Shown here one piece after another: positions 1 through 9,445 of a stretch of DNA of 64,000 nucleotides. Location: assembly GCA_016081115.2 (NCBI GenBank), contig JABTTQ020000650.1, positions 62,001 through 126,000 on the forward strand, given 5' to 3'. Under the pieces are notes generated by a model that made no database searches, was not told where the DNA came from, and saw only the letters and a list, made by a program, of their open reading frames with translations. Every line of letters begins with the position of its first letter. Positions within the stretch are counted from its first letter, which is position 1. The DNA is from Rehmannia glutinosa. Lineage: Eukaryota; Streptophyta; Magnoliopsida; Lamiales; Orobanchaceae. Position numbers and translations under genes: made by a program.

Positions 1-229
1 CCATATCATGCAAATTGGGATCAACTTTGCAAATATTTTGTACCTTAGAATATAGCTCTTCATATGAAGTTTTACACTTATTGGAACTCTTGATGCATGC
101 ATTCCATCATCACTAAATACCCATTGCCATTTTTCATTGTTATTAACAAAATGTCCAAAATAATACACGGTAATCCAAAACGGTGAAGACATGTTGTCCA
201 ATTAAATTGAAGATAAAAATGTCAAGTAA
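1..229. other. Left edge, no gene recognised
   Basis: The stretch is AT-rich. On the - strand a reading frame is open over roughly the first 135 bases, but it is short, runs off the window edge and matches nothing I recognise. It could be the last part of a gene or another mobile element lying to the left. Confidence 0.3.
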
Positions 230-760
230 TACTATAGTGCGATTCTGTTTGATTTTGAATAAGTCGATTAATCGATCGCCGCTAATTTGCGTAAAACGGG
301 TCGTAATCGAATCTTCTAGTCGCTCAATCGACTAGTCGTAATGGTCGATTGATCGACTTATTAGGGAGAACATGAGTCGATTGAACGACATTCGTTTTAG
401 TCGATTAATCGAATCTTCGCGTATTTGCAGAATCGGTCGTAATCGACCCCAATGAGCTCGGCCAATCGACCAACATTAATGTCGATTCTTAGTCGCTCAA
501 TCGACCAAATGTGAATGTGTCGATTGATCGACTTATTAGGGAGAACGTGAGTCGATTGAATGACACGAGTAGATGAAGTCGACATCGAATCTTGCGCAGA
601 TTTGAGAACGGGTCGTTTAATCGACCCATCGAGTCGGTCAATCGACGGCATTAGATTAATGTGTCGATCACATTAACGCCGGGTCGATCGATCGACTATC
701 GTCGATTAAACGACCGCTTCGCAAATACGCAGATTCGATTAATCGACTTCATCTACTCGA
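230..760. repeat. Direct and inverted repeats of TCGATTNATCGA words
   Basis: The block contains many copies of near-palindromic words such as TCGATTAATCGA and TCGATTGATCGAC. Two longer units repeat directly, at about 263-390 and 399-565; both carry GTCGATTGATCGACTTATTAG followed by a GGGAGAAC stretch. A third degenerate unit begins at about 568. It is matched in inverted orientation by 665-757, which would fold into a hairpin with arms of about 90 bases centred near 655-660. There is no convincing ORF. It may be a foldback transposon, a decayed satellite or a hairpin small-RNA locus; the sequence does not decide. Confidence 0.65.
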
Positions 761-1384
761 GAAAATGAACGAAATGACAGATAAATTGAATTAAACAATG
801 CCATAAGGTCGAGGAACTAAATTCGAACCCGAATGTTGATTTCGCTTGCAATGTCGAAGATTGGAAAGGAGGAGATGTACGGATTTTCGGTTCGTTGAAC
901 TACAAACTCCCAAAAATTCGGTTGATATACACAAATTTGTGGAAGAAATAAAAAAGGGGTATTTTAGTCCTTTGCAATTGGAGGGTTGTTGGTATATTAA
1001 AGTCTTTGAAAGGGTAATTTGGACATTTAACATAGAAGAATGCCATTATCAACTTTAATAAGTAAAGCCCATTTTTCAACATCTTCTATTCGACAGCCAA
1101 ACTCAGACAAACCCCTCTATTTTCCATTGAGGAACTAGAAAGTTTAAAAATAAAATACATGATTTGAATCAATTTTATGAGTTCCAACCAGAACCCAAGC
1201 CATACCCAAACCTTCAAACCATTTTCATATCCCTAAAAAAAAACCTGGGCCTAATTGCAACCATTACCGCTGGATTGGATTGTACGGCCCAATCCATGAT
1301 CAACACCAATCCGTATTTTTAATTCATCGGTCAATTTGTCAGCCGAAAAATCCTTGCTTGCTCCGTTGAAACTAGTAATGGAGC
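761..1384. other. Intergenic region upstream of the PPR gene
   Basis: Short open frames on both strands overlap each other and have no recognisable content. The interval presumably holds the promoter and 5' leader of the PPR gene, but no clear TATA box was identified. Confidence 0.4.
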
Positions 1385-3408
1385 ATGTCGTTTCACCTCA
1401 GACAAGCTCTCGCGCTCACCCAATTTTTCTCTGTAAAACACAATTTCAGGCATCGTACTTTTACCACTCTGCTCGACTTGAAGCCATTCAACTCAAAGCT
1501 TTCAAGTTATATGAAAAATGGCCTTGTCGAACAAGCCCAGGAACTGTTCGACCAAATGCGTCACAGAAGTACAGTCACTTATAATGTTATGATGAGAGGA
1601 TACTTTCAAAATGGGTTCTTTGAAAAGGCTGTGTCTTTGTATAATAATATGCCGTCTCGTGATACATTCTCGTATAATACAATGATATTTGGGCTAATGC
1701 GTTTCGGGTATGTTGAAGGGGCTGAGCATGTATTTGAGAGCATGGATTGTAGAGATATCGTAACTTGGAATTCTTTGATTTCTGGTTATGTTGATAATGA
1801 ATTGGTGGGAGACGCGATGAGGGTGTTTAATGCAATGCCCGTAAAAGATGTAGTTTCTTGGAATTTGATTATTGCCGGTTTGGTGAGGGTTCGGGAGTTC
1901 GATAAGGCTGAGGAGTTGTTCAGAGAAATGAATACACGCGATGTTGCATCATGGACTATTATGATGAAGGCGTTTCTGGATTCTGGACAGATTAATGAAG
2001 CGAGGAAAATCTTTGATGATATGCCGGTAAAGGATATTCAAGCTTGGAATACGATGATTAGTGGTTATGTGCAAAATAAATTTGTTGAGATTGCTGAAGG
2101 CTTGTTTCATAAGATGCCTGAAAGGGATTTTAGTTCATGGAGTCTAATGATAGATGGATTTGTTAGTATTGGAAGGACTAATGACGCCTTGAGGCTTTTT
2201 AACGAAACACCTCATAAATTTGAAAAGTCGTGGAATTCGATCATTTTGGGATTTGTCAAGAACGGTTTGGTGAGAGAAGCTCATGCTATTTTAGGGAAAA
2301 CCCCATATAGTGGTATTGTGTCATGGACGAATATCATGGTTGGATATTTCAATATGGGAGAGGTTGAAAATGCCATGAAAGTTTTTCGACTGATGCCAGA
2401 TCGTGACACAACTGTATGGAATGTTGCCATATTTGGACTAGGGGAAAATGATCATTTTGAGGACGGTATAAAATTGTTTATCGAAATGAAAGAAGATGGT
2501 GCGTCACTGGATGAAGCTACGTTTACTAGTTTTCTCACTATATGTTCAAATTTGCCATCATTAAATCTTGGAAAACAAATTCACGCAGAGATTATTAAGG
2601 TAGGAATTGATTGCTTTATTGCGGTTGGTAATCGTTTGTCACCATGTATTTTCGATGTGGTAATATGGATTCTGCATTACTCCAGTTTAACTCCATGGTT
2701 TCCCATGATATCATTTCTTGGAACTCTATAATATGCGGATTAGCTCATCATGGGCACGGTGAAAAAGCTATAGAGATGTTTGAAAAGATGAGATTATCGA
2801 GTGTGACGCCTAATCAAATAACTTTTGTCGGTGTCCTTTCTGCCTGTAGTCATGCAGGGCTTGTGAAACAAGGAAAACATTACTTTAATGTTATGCAGAA
2901 CGACTACTCTCTTCAGTTGACAAACGAGTATTATACCTGTATGGTTGATCTATTGGGAAAATTCGGACTTATTGATGAAGCAATGAATCTTATGAATCAA
3001 ATGAATATAGAAGTTCACGCAAGTGTTTGGGGAGCACTGCTTGGAGCGTGTAGAGTGCACAAGAACGTTTTGGTGGCTGAGATTGCTGGAGAGAAAATTT
3101 TGGACTTAGAGCCTTCTAACTCTGGTGTGTATATGATTCTTGCTGAAATGTATCTGGCTAACGGGATGAGAGAAAAGGCGTATAGGATGTGGAATCGCAT
3201 GAAAGAGAAGGGTGTGAAAAAGCAACCTGGGTGTAGCTGGATCGAGTCGAGCATTGGTGGAAAAGTATTTTTAGCGGGAGATAAAACGCATCCTGAGTTT
3301 AAAAGTATCGCTTGTTCGTTGGACTTGATTTATCAGGAGATGGGCGTCGAAAATGCCAAAGTAAGTGTTCTGTCAACCAATGAAGCTATTGAAGGGTCGT
3401 ATAGTTAA
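1385..3408 (+). CDS. PPR protein, PLS family, E/E+ class, with one frameshift
   Basis: Plant PPR proteins of this class bind organellar RNA and act mainly in C-to-U editing or other RNA processing in mitochondria or plastids. The first 45 residues are rich in Arg, Ser, Thr and hydrophobic residues with few acids, as in an organelle transit peptide. From about residue 63 there are nine consecutive 31-residue S-type repeats with a W/YN start and an MPxRD-like end. A P-L-S set and the C-terminal E and E+ motifs follow (CSWIE at about 3231-3245). There is no DYW domain. The frame starting at 1385 runs to 2731, but homology moves to another frame at about 2634-2643. The continuation reads in frame from the ATG at 2644 to the stop at 3408. 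One missing base would explain this, and the joined length would be about 674 aa, normal for the class. The gene has no intron, which is also typical. It could be a real pseudogene or a sequencing error; the flawless repeats on both sides favour error or a very young lesion. Confidence 0.9.
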
Positions 3409-3669
3409 TTTCAATTTTTTTATTTTATTTATTATGATCTACTTATGATCTACTTATATATGAGTGATGATGAGATTCTTTTTTTTGGATATGAAGAAGT
3501 GGAAATAGCATGAACTATTAAGCACTTCATCAAAGACTATAATCTTGCTTATTTTAGATTTTCTTGTGAAACTTACACTCAATACTTCAGTAAGGGCCTT
3601 TTGCAATGCTGAAGTTGCTGAATCAATTTTTAGCCTTGCAGACAAGTGAATCTTTGAATAGTTACATTA
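3409..3669. other. 3' flank of the PPR gene
   Basis: AT-rich DNA that probably includes the PPR 3' untranslated region. I see nothing else in it. A 63-codon open frame on the - strand (3454-3645) has no recognisable features. Confidence 0.4.
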
Positions 3670-4035
3670 TTGTTGTTGTTGTTTGGGGGGGACGTGTAGA
3701 TTTTCCAAGAGGCTGTGATTACTAATAGAGAAACATTTCTATTTATTCATCATCATGACATAACATATACCACAACTGCTTTAGCAGCCACCAATGGAAA
3801 TCACCCAAGTGAATAATAAAGATACTATAACTTTTTATTGAATTTTCGGATGAGCACACACAATTATGCCTGGAATATAGGTTATCGTAGCACAACAAAC
3901 ATCAGTGCAGTCGATTTAATTGTTCCTCTCATTTCCGCATCTCTTCAGTGTCATTACTGTCATTCCTTTTTGTTTCCTATGAATTTCCCAAGCACAAGTG
4001 TACTGTAATATGCTGCTTCTTGAGTCCTTTGAACA
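3670..4035 (-). repeat. Tandem duplicate of the peptide-gene 3' half
   Basis: This segment aligns by eye with about 4370-4760. Both contain TGTAGATTTTCC, then a TATTTATTCA stretch, then CATACCACAA-like sequence, then CTTTTTATTGA followed by the coding end. The match covers the 3' flank and exon 2 of the peptide gene, so this is a local tandem duplication of genomic DNA rather than a retrocopy. Confidence 0.65.
3835..4030 (-). pseudogene. Decayed paralogue of the cysteine-rich peptide gene (exon 2)
   Basis: On the - strand the stretch translates to fragments matching the intact gene at 4579-5674. DCTDV is followed by a CxC arrangement, and the end reads VCAHPKIQ then stop, against VCARPKTQ then stop in the intact copy. 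Further upstream HLCLGNS is followed by a stop codon, where the intact copy has HLCLANYC. An insertion of about 60 bases of unrelated sequence separates the two matching parts and several cysteines are lost. No exon 1 was found. It is a dead duplicate of the last exon. Confidence 0.75.
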
Positions 4036-4578
4036 TCTTTCTTTAACCCAGTAACTTACTTTTGAAAAGAGAAAAAATCAATTTAATTGGTAACCCAAGT
4101 GAAATTGAACATAATTAAAATGGAAATCTCTTAACTACTGCTCAATTTAAGATTAAATAATTTCAAAGAGTCCTTTTTGACGGATGGTGATCTTCCATTC
4201 TAAGATGGTGTTTCTTCTTATTCCACCTCATAAAAGCCCACAACTTATGTTTGAAAATTAATAAACATGCGACAATCATCGATACAATGGAATAGAAGAT
4301 TAAACACCAATTTGAAATAGAAGATCATGTCAGCCTTTTTGAACGTTGCTCTTTTTATTTTAATTTTTATTATTGTTGTAGGGGTAGGGGGAGTTGAGAG
4401 ATAACATATGTAGATTTTCCTTCCAAAAAGTTCATTAAAAAGCTAAGATCACGATTACATAAATACTTTTATTTATTCAACACCATGGCATATATATATA
4501 ACATACACCACAATTCACAAACTGCTTTATAATACACCGATGGACATCACACTAGAAATATCACAATACTAAAACTTT
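4036..4578. other. Interval between the two peptide-gene copies
   Basis: AT-rich DNA. Its right part (from about 4370) is the 3' flank of the intact peptide gene and is the parent of the duplicated flank at 3670-3834. I see no other gene in it. Confidence 0.4.
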
Positions 4579-5674
4579 TTATTGAGTTTTAGGACGAGCA
4601 CACACATCGAAGCCATAGCCTAGGATGACACACTTGGTTCCACAACGAACATCAGTGCAATCTGCATCGGTGTCACAATAATTCGCCAGACACAAATGTT
4701 TTCTTGAACCAATTGCTCTTGGTTTCAGACCAATAGCACCTACTCCCATTTCTTCCATACCTGAAGAATAAATTTTGACTAGATTAATGTCACTATAACA
4801 TGGACGACACAAGTACTACACGTCCTTGAGTCTTCAAATTAGATGTTTTACCACCCAATTACGAGATATTAGAGGCATCAGAGTTGTAAAAACCCTTTAA
4901 TACTCGAAGTCAGATTTCTAGAGATACCATATTGGGGTTTAATCATGAATACATTACTATTATTTTGGTTGTTACTAATTGGGTTGTGGTTCATCATGTA
5001 CGTAAATAAATTTTATGGATAAATATAAAAACTACCCCTCAAGCTTGTGTTAGTTACAAAAGACCCAGAGATAGTTAAAAATTACAAAAACTCATTGATG
5101 TTTAATTCTGTGTTAACTCTAAGGGAGGAATTGCAATCTTTTTACAAATATAAGGGTGGCGTTTGAAATATTTTTGCTTATTTTTTCCCCTAACCTAACT
5201 ATTTCCTCCTTAATCCACATATAATATATATATGTATATATATACAACACTAATTTTTCCCCCTCTGGGAAAATGGGATAAAAATAATTTAGGCTACCGC
5301 ATTTCACGGTCCGCGGACCGGGAAGCCCCTAAATCCGCCCTTGATTACACGTACATGTGTCTCAATTATGAAATGTGTATGTTCAATTTATGGGATAGTT
5401 TAATTTGTTGATGAGTTAATTAATATACCTTTGTTATTTATATATCACGAACCACTTAATTTTTGTAGTTTTTTTTTTTTTTTTTTGCAACTGCACCTTG
5501 TATTATAAGAAAGTGGTGGAGATGCAAGGTTATCATTCTCCATATGAATACATATATATGTATATAAAAAAAGAATGACGAAGGCATGCAAAGTAGGAGA
5601 AGGGCTTAATTACCAGCTGTGGTGACAAGAAGGAGAGCTAAGAAAATTAATTTATTTCCGGCAATATACTTCAT
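4579..5674 (-). CDS. Small secreted cysteine-rich peptide, two exons
   Basis: Exon 1 is 5674-5614 and exon 2 is 4760-4579. They join through an 853-base intron with a GT donor at 5613-5612 and an AG acceptor at 4762-4761; codon 21 (Gly) is split across the junction. The product is 80 aa. Residues 1-20 (MKYIAGNKLIFLALLLVTTA) form a clear signal peptide. The chain continues as a short glycine- and arginine-containing pro-region and a compact C-terminal domain with six cysteines spaced C-x4-C-x5-C-x4-C-x3-C-x9-C. That count and spacing fit a disulfide-knotted secreted peptide, such as a knottin or defensin-like defence or signalling peptide. I cannot name the family with confidence. The start is fixed by the signal peptide and by a TATA box about 45 bases upstream. 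The ATG at 4755 in exon 2 is internal, so exon 2 read alone would give a misleading protein. Confidence 0.82.
4960..5345. other. Intron segment with a TE-like look and a GC palindrome
   Basis: Inside the intron of the peptide gene. The stretch from about 5020 reads like the AT-rich ends of plant dispersed repeats (ACTACCCCTCAAGCTTGTG, ATTACAAAAACTC). It includes an (AT)n-rich tract at 5218-5246 and ends near the perfect 14-base palindrome CGGTCCGCGGACCG at 5307-5320. No ORF or paired terminal repeats were found, so its identity is open. Confidence 0.35.
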
Positions 5675-5712
5675 GTTTTAGAGTTGATTTGAATTTGACA
5701 AGAGGTTTAGGG

Positions 5713-5870
5713 CCAAATTTATAGTGTGATAATCTCTCCTATGTGATCCTAGTTACACCAAATTTATAATATTGTGATAATGTCCCACACGCGATCTTGG
5801 ACCAAATTTTTAGTGTGTAATCTCTCATATGTGATCTCGGAACAAATTTATAGTGCGATAATCTTTCAGG
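5713..5870. repeat. Promoter tandem repeats, unit about 40-46 bp
   Basis: Four imperfect units begin at about 5713, 5758, 5802 and 5842. Each starts with CCAAATTTATAGTGTGATAA or a close variant and continues TCTC...ATGTGATC. The first unit supplies the TATA box of the peptide gene, so the unit has been multiplied across its promoter. An isolated further unit lies at about 6379-6415. Confidence 0.75.
5716..5724 (-). promoter_or_regulatory. TATA box of the peptide gene
   Basis: On the - strand the sequence reads CACTATAAATTTGG, with TATAAAT about 45 bases upstream of the ATG at 5674. This gives a short leader of about 15-20 bases if transcription starts about 30 bases from the box. Confidence 0.6.
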
Positions 5871-6200
5871 AAAAGTGAAGAAATTGCACATTTGGGGTGC
5901 GATTTTTTGAGACCTTGATTGTCTAATGACAAAAATAAAAGTGGATTCTTGTTCTTCTCTGTGAGAACATTAAAATCAAATATTTTTTTTTGTCCAAAAT
6001 GGTGTTTGGATGATGGATGGAGAAATTAAAGCTTAAAGTTGGTATTTGAATTAATTTAAAAGAAGAAAACATATGTGTTTGTCTTCTTTAAAAGGTGAGT
6101 TTGTCCCACATGGGAAAACAAAGGGTTTTAGACTAGTATATATGATGTCACTTTTTAATAAGGTGTAAGATTATATTGCATGAATGATCTGTTTACATGC
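5871..6200. other. Upstream region of the peptide gene
   Basis: AT-rich noncoding DNA in which I see no gene. Confidence 0.35.
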
Positions 6201-6204
6201 CCCT

Positions 6205-6335
6205 CGCAGGGGTGCAAATCATAGTCCGGTTCGGGCCCGAATCATCGACTTGTGTGCGAGCGACTGTGGACACGAATATCGCACCAAAATTGAGCCTTAG
6301 CCGTTGTAATTTGTAATTTTATTTCAATTTAGTTT
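6205..6335. mobile_element. Possible hAT-like element end
   Basis: CAGGGGTGCAAATC at about 6208-6221 followed by GTCCGGTTCGGGCCCG resembles the ends of plant hAT-type MITEs, which often start CAGGGGTG and are rich in GGGCC words. I could not find the matching opposite end or a target duplication, so this is a weak call. Confidence 0.3.
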
Positions 6336-6378
6336 TGATTTTTGGATTATATAAACTGTACTGCAAATTTTGCTAACA

Positions 6379-6415
6379 TAATCTTGGACCAAATTTATAG
6401 TGTGATGTGATCTTT
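6379..6415. repeat. Isolated copy of the peptide-promoter repeat unit
   Basis: ATCTTGGACCAAATTTATAG and the following GTGTGAT match the tandem units at 5713-5870. It lies about 500 bases further from the gene. Confidence 0.55.
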
Positions 6416-6799
6416 CTTTTTAGAAAAAAAAAAAGAAAAGAAAAAAATTATTCGTTAGTATTATTATTGAGATTAGTTCAAATCTCACACTTTCATGTGT
6501 GAACATTATACGATGGTAATGCCATACCATGTAATCGTCAATGTATGCTACGTTTTAATATTTAAGAAAGTGCAAAAATTTAGATAATATTACTGTAAAG
6601 AAACTAAGTTCTTGATATTGATATAATATGTGTCATCACTGACAATTGTAATATGGTTACTAATATTTTAGTGTTTTATATGTTTAATCTTTGAGTAGGT
6701 CTTTTATAGGACCGGTCGTAAGACGGGTACAAGATCCAGATCCATACATCTCTCCCTTTTTTTTTCTTTCTCCCGCACACACTCTCCTCCTCTTTCCTG

Positions 6800-6804
<5 letters not shown>

Positions 6805-6861
<57 letters not shown>

Positions 6862-6880
6862 CTCTCTCCCCTACTTCTCC
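6805..6880. repeat. (CT)n microsatellite
   Basis: An almost perfect CT dinucleotide run covers 6805-6849, and interrupted CT/CTC tracts continue to about 6880. Open frames on both strands across this tract (Leu/Ser-rich or Arg/Glu-rich) are products of the repeat and not genes. Confidence 0.95.
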
Positions 6881-6942
6881 TCTTTCTCTCCGCACCGCTC
6901 TCCGCCTCTCTTTTTTGGTACTTCTTATCCTCTTTACTCGGT

Positions 6943-7612
6943 TGGCGGAACGGAAATGATCAATCACAAAATCGATTTTATGTGATCCGAGCAATCCAGA
7001 ATAGGATCTTAAATCATAATGCATATTAAACATGAACTGATTAATTCGTAGCAACAAGAAAGAATTGGGAATTACCCTTGTAGCGTGCTTTCAAAAAACT
7101 CGTAGAGATTCCACGCTCTAAACCCTCAAACCTTATTCGGTGTTCTCCAAGAACTCAAGAAGTGCAGTCAAAATCTCTCTTGTGTGTGTGAGCACAAAAT
7201 GATCGATAGATGTTATTAAGTAGGAAGAAATAATTAACTATGAAAACCTTTGCCAAAAAGGAAGTATTACTTTGTAATAGTTTGATTGGCAAATCAAATC
7301 ATATTGATTGACAAATCATATGATTTATCTTCTTTCCAAAATTATCTCAATCAATCTACTTAATTAAATACACTGCACTAATAAATTATAACTCTTATAA
7401 TTTATTCCAGTTCTTTTTCTAGAGTCACCAAAGGGACCGATTGTACTCAATTAGACTAAGCTCAATCAATTAAGTTTGATTCAATCAAATCTTGATCAAT
7501 CAAAGTAATTTATTAATCTTATTTCACTCCACTAAAGGGATAATATTCAGACCGTTAATCTAATTGAAATTATCAAGCCAATAATTAAATCCTCGATTTG
7601 TCGATCTTCATG
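6943..7612 (-). mobile_element. Element E: outer part of its 3' LTR, split by element A
   Basis: This AT-rich stretch flanks element A on the left and is interrupted by A at the TCATG target site. The matching other part is 21635-22363, which ends CCAACA next to a polypurine tract and the end of a copia pol. I put the outer border at TGGCGGAAC (6943), because LTRs start with TG, but the second LTR of E is outside the window so this border is a guess. The implied unsplit LTR is about 1.4 kb. Confidence 0.5.
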
Positions 7613-9178
7613 TGTAGGTCCCAAGGGGTGTAAGTGTAAGGTTTAGAAGGGGGGTTGAATAAACATTACCAAATTTTCGATTTAGTCCTTTTTAAATATA
7701 CAGAGTTGATTCTACATTTGTGTCCTTGATGGACAGATTGATTTAGTCAAGCAAGAGAGTTAGTCTCTCAATGACTCAATCGATTTGTTGATGGAATAAC
7801 TCACTTTGTTGACTCTAAATTAACTCAATTGTGGTTTTGTTTTCAGCCGGAAGACTTAACACCCTTAAGTTTGATTAAGCAAAGAGTTTAGTGCTAGGTT
7901 TAGTACTAGTATTATCAAGTGGATAGCAAATTTATCGTGAGATATAAACAATTAAAAATGCGGGAATTAAAGTCTTTGAAATGTAAATGACACAATGAAA
8001 TTTTTATAGAGGTTCAAGATGGGGTAATTCTTCTACTCCTCTCTTCTCCAACTCCCTGGAGGAATCCACTAGGTAATGATCAGTTTACAAAGTGGTAACA
8101 GTCAGGATACAAGTCTTGATCACACGGTGACTTGATCCTTTGGGACTCGATCGGAGATGCCTTGATCACTCGGTGGCTTCTCTTACGACTCGACCTTCTT
8201 CACAGGGCAGCTGCCTTGCTACTACAGCTCACTTGCTCAAGCTCTTTGGATTTGATCACGAAGCCCTCCAAAAACTTAAGACTTGGTTCGACCTTGAACC
8301 TTCCTACAATCCTTCGTGGAATGTAGACCCCTTTTCTTCAAAAGTTTCCTCTTCAACTGATTGAAGTTCTCTTTCCTTCACAGGTGAGTGTTGGATTGAT
8401 GTACTTCGTAATGTAGGCTTGAGGATTAATCTTGAATGATTTGAGAGTATTTCTGGTTACACTTTGATTGATTTCTTGAATGTTCGTGGTTCAGGTAACC
8501 TTCTCTCAGAGTCATTCCTCAGCCTTTTATAGTGATCTTTCAAAAATTTGCCCGTTGAAGAGATAGGCTTATTTTTGAAAGTCACTTGCAGTCGTTGGCT
8601 TGTCTTGTTGCAGTCCTTGGAATTGCCATTTCCTCGTATGAATTGTTCTTTCACCTTTTCAGAGTTCTGACACGGTGTAGTGCTTCCCATTGGTTCATTC
8701 CTTTTGCACGCTTCCTCGGGATTGAGCACTCCGAGAAAGGTGGTATGGAGATATTACTTGTTTAAGTAAATCTCTTGATTTCTCGTGCAAAGATCTTTTA
8801 CTGATTATCTCGACTTGATTGCATTTTCTAGCTTTCCCCAGGTGACTTAGAGTCGAACTTCCAATCATTGGATGACTCTTTGTCACTTCAACTTGAGACT
8901 TGGCTTTTCTCGAGTTGACTTGACCGATACTCCACTTAGCCGCATCTCGCTTCTTGAAGAGAGTTCCGTCTACTCTTCTTTTGCCATACTCATTTGTCTC
9001 ACGCCAGAGAGTCTTCCTTCCGTCTTGATTGTCTTTTTGCATGTTAGGCGTAGGCCGACTTAACTCGCCTTGGCGGCTCTAATTGTTACAATGCATTTTC
9101 TGAAGAATTGGGGTGCCAACTTTCTATTCTAAGTTTTACATGGCATTCATCAAAATCTAAACAATAAAATTCCTAACA
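7613..9178 (-). repeat. Element A 3' LTR
   Basis: A 1,566-bp direct repeat of 20074-21629 with TG...CA ends. The two copies look very similar. Most visible differences are small gaps at CAG or CTG words, so an insertion age taken directly from their divergence would be misleading. Confidence 0.92.
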
Positions 9179-9192
9179 ATTTCCCCTTTTGA
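9179..9192 (-). promoter_or_regulatory. Polypurine tract of element A
   Basis: On the - strand the sequence reads CAAAAGGGGAAAT directly before the 3' LTR start TGTTAGG. This is the position and composition of the plus-strand primer of an LTR retrotransposon. The same tract follows the LTRs at 29924, 42301 and 53478. Confidence 0.85.
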
Positions 9193-9445
9193 TGATGCCA
9201 AAACTTAAACCATTCAAAAATGCAACAAAGAAAGATACATACGAGATAGTGTATTGACATAGAATGTATGCGTGAGAATCAATTCTTTTATTGATCATAT
9301 CATTCTTGTTCTTTTACATTTTTACAAGGTGTATCAGAGTACATATTTGCCTACACAGAAAAATAAAGAATTTATAGCTTTATTACGAAGACTTACATTG
9401 TATGTATTTACATAGTGAAATACACGAAGGGTTGGACAGAACACT

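Noticed and set aside
900..1082. Short open frames between the foldback region and the PPR gene
   Set aside because: They overlap on both strands, are 60-82 codons long, and show no composition or motif of a gene.
2644..3408. A separate second PPR gene starting at 2644
   Set aside because: Its start lies inside a repeat, it lacks a transit peptide, and it continues the upstream repeats exactly; a frameshift in one gene fits better.
3454..3645. A 63-codon - strand frame after the PPR gene
   Set aside because: No signal peptide, domain or conserved pattern; probably chance in AT-rich DNA.
5713..5870. CRISPR-like or satellite interpretation of the short tandem units
   Set aside because: The units are contiguous, imperfect, few in number and sit in a plant promoter; there are no spacers.
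6691..7057. Open frames of 112 and 117 codons on both strands across 6691-7057
   Set aside because: They owe their length to the (CT)n tract and read as Leu/Ser or Arg/Glu runs; no domain and no start context.
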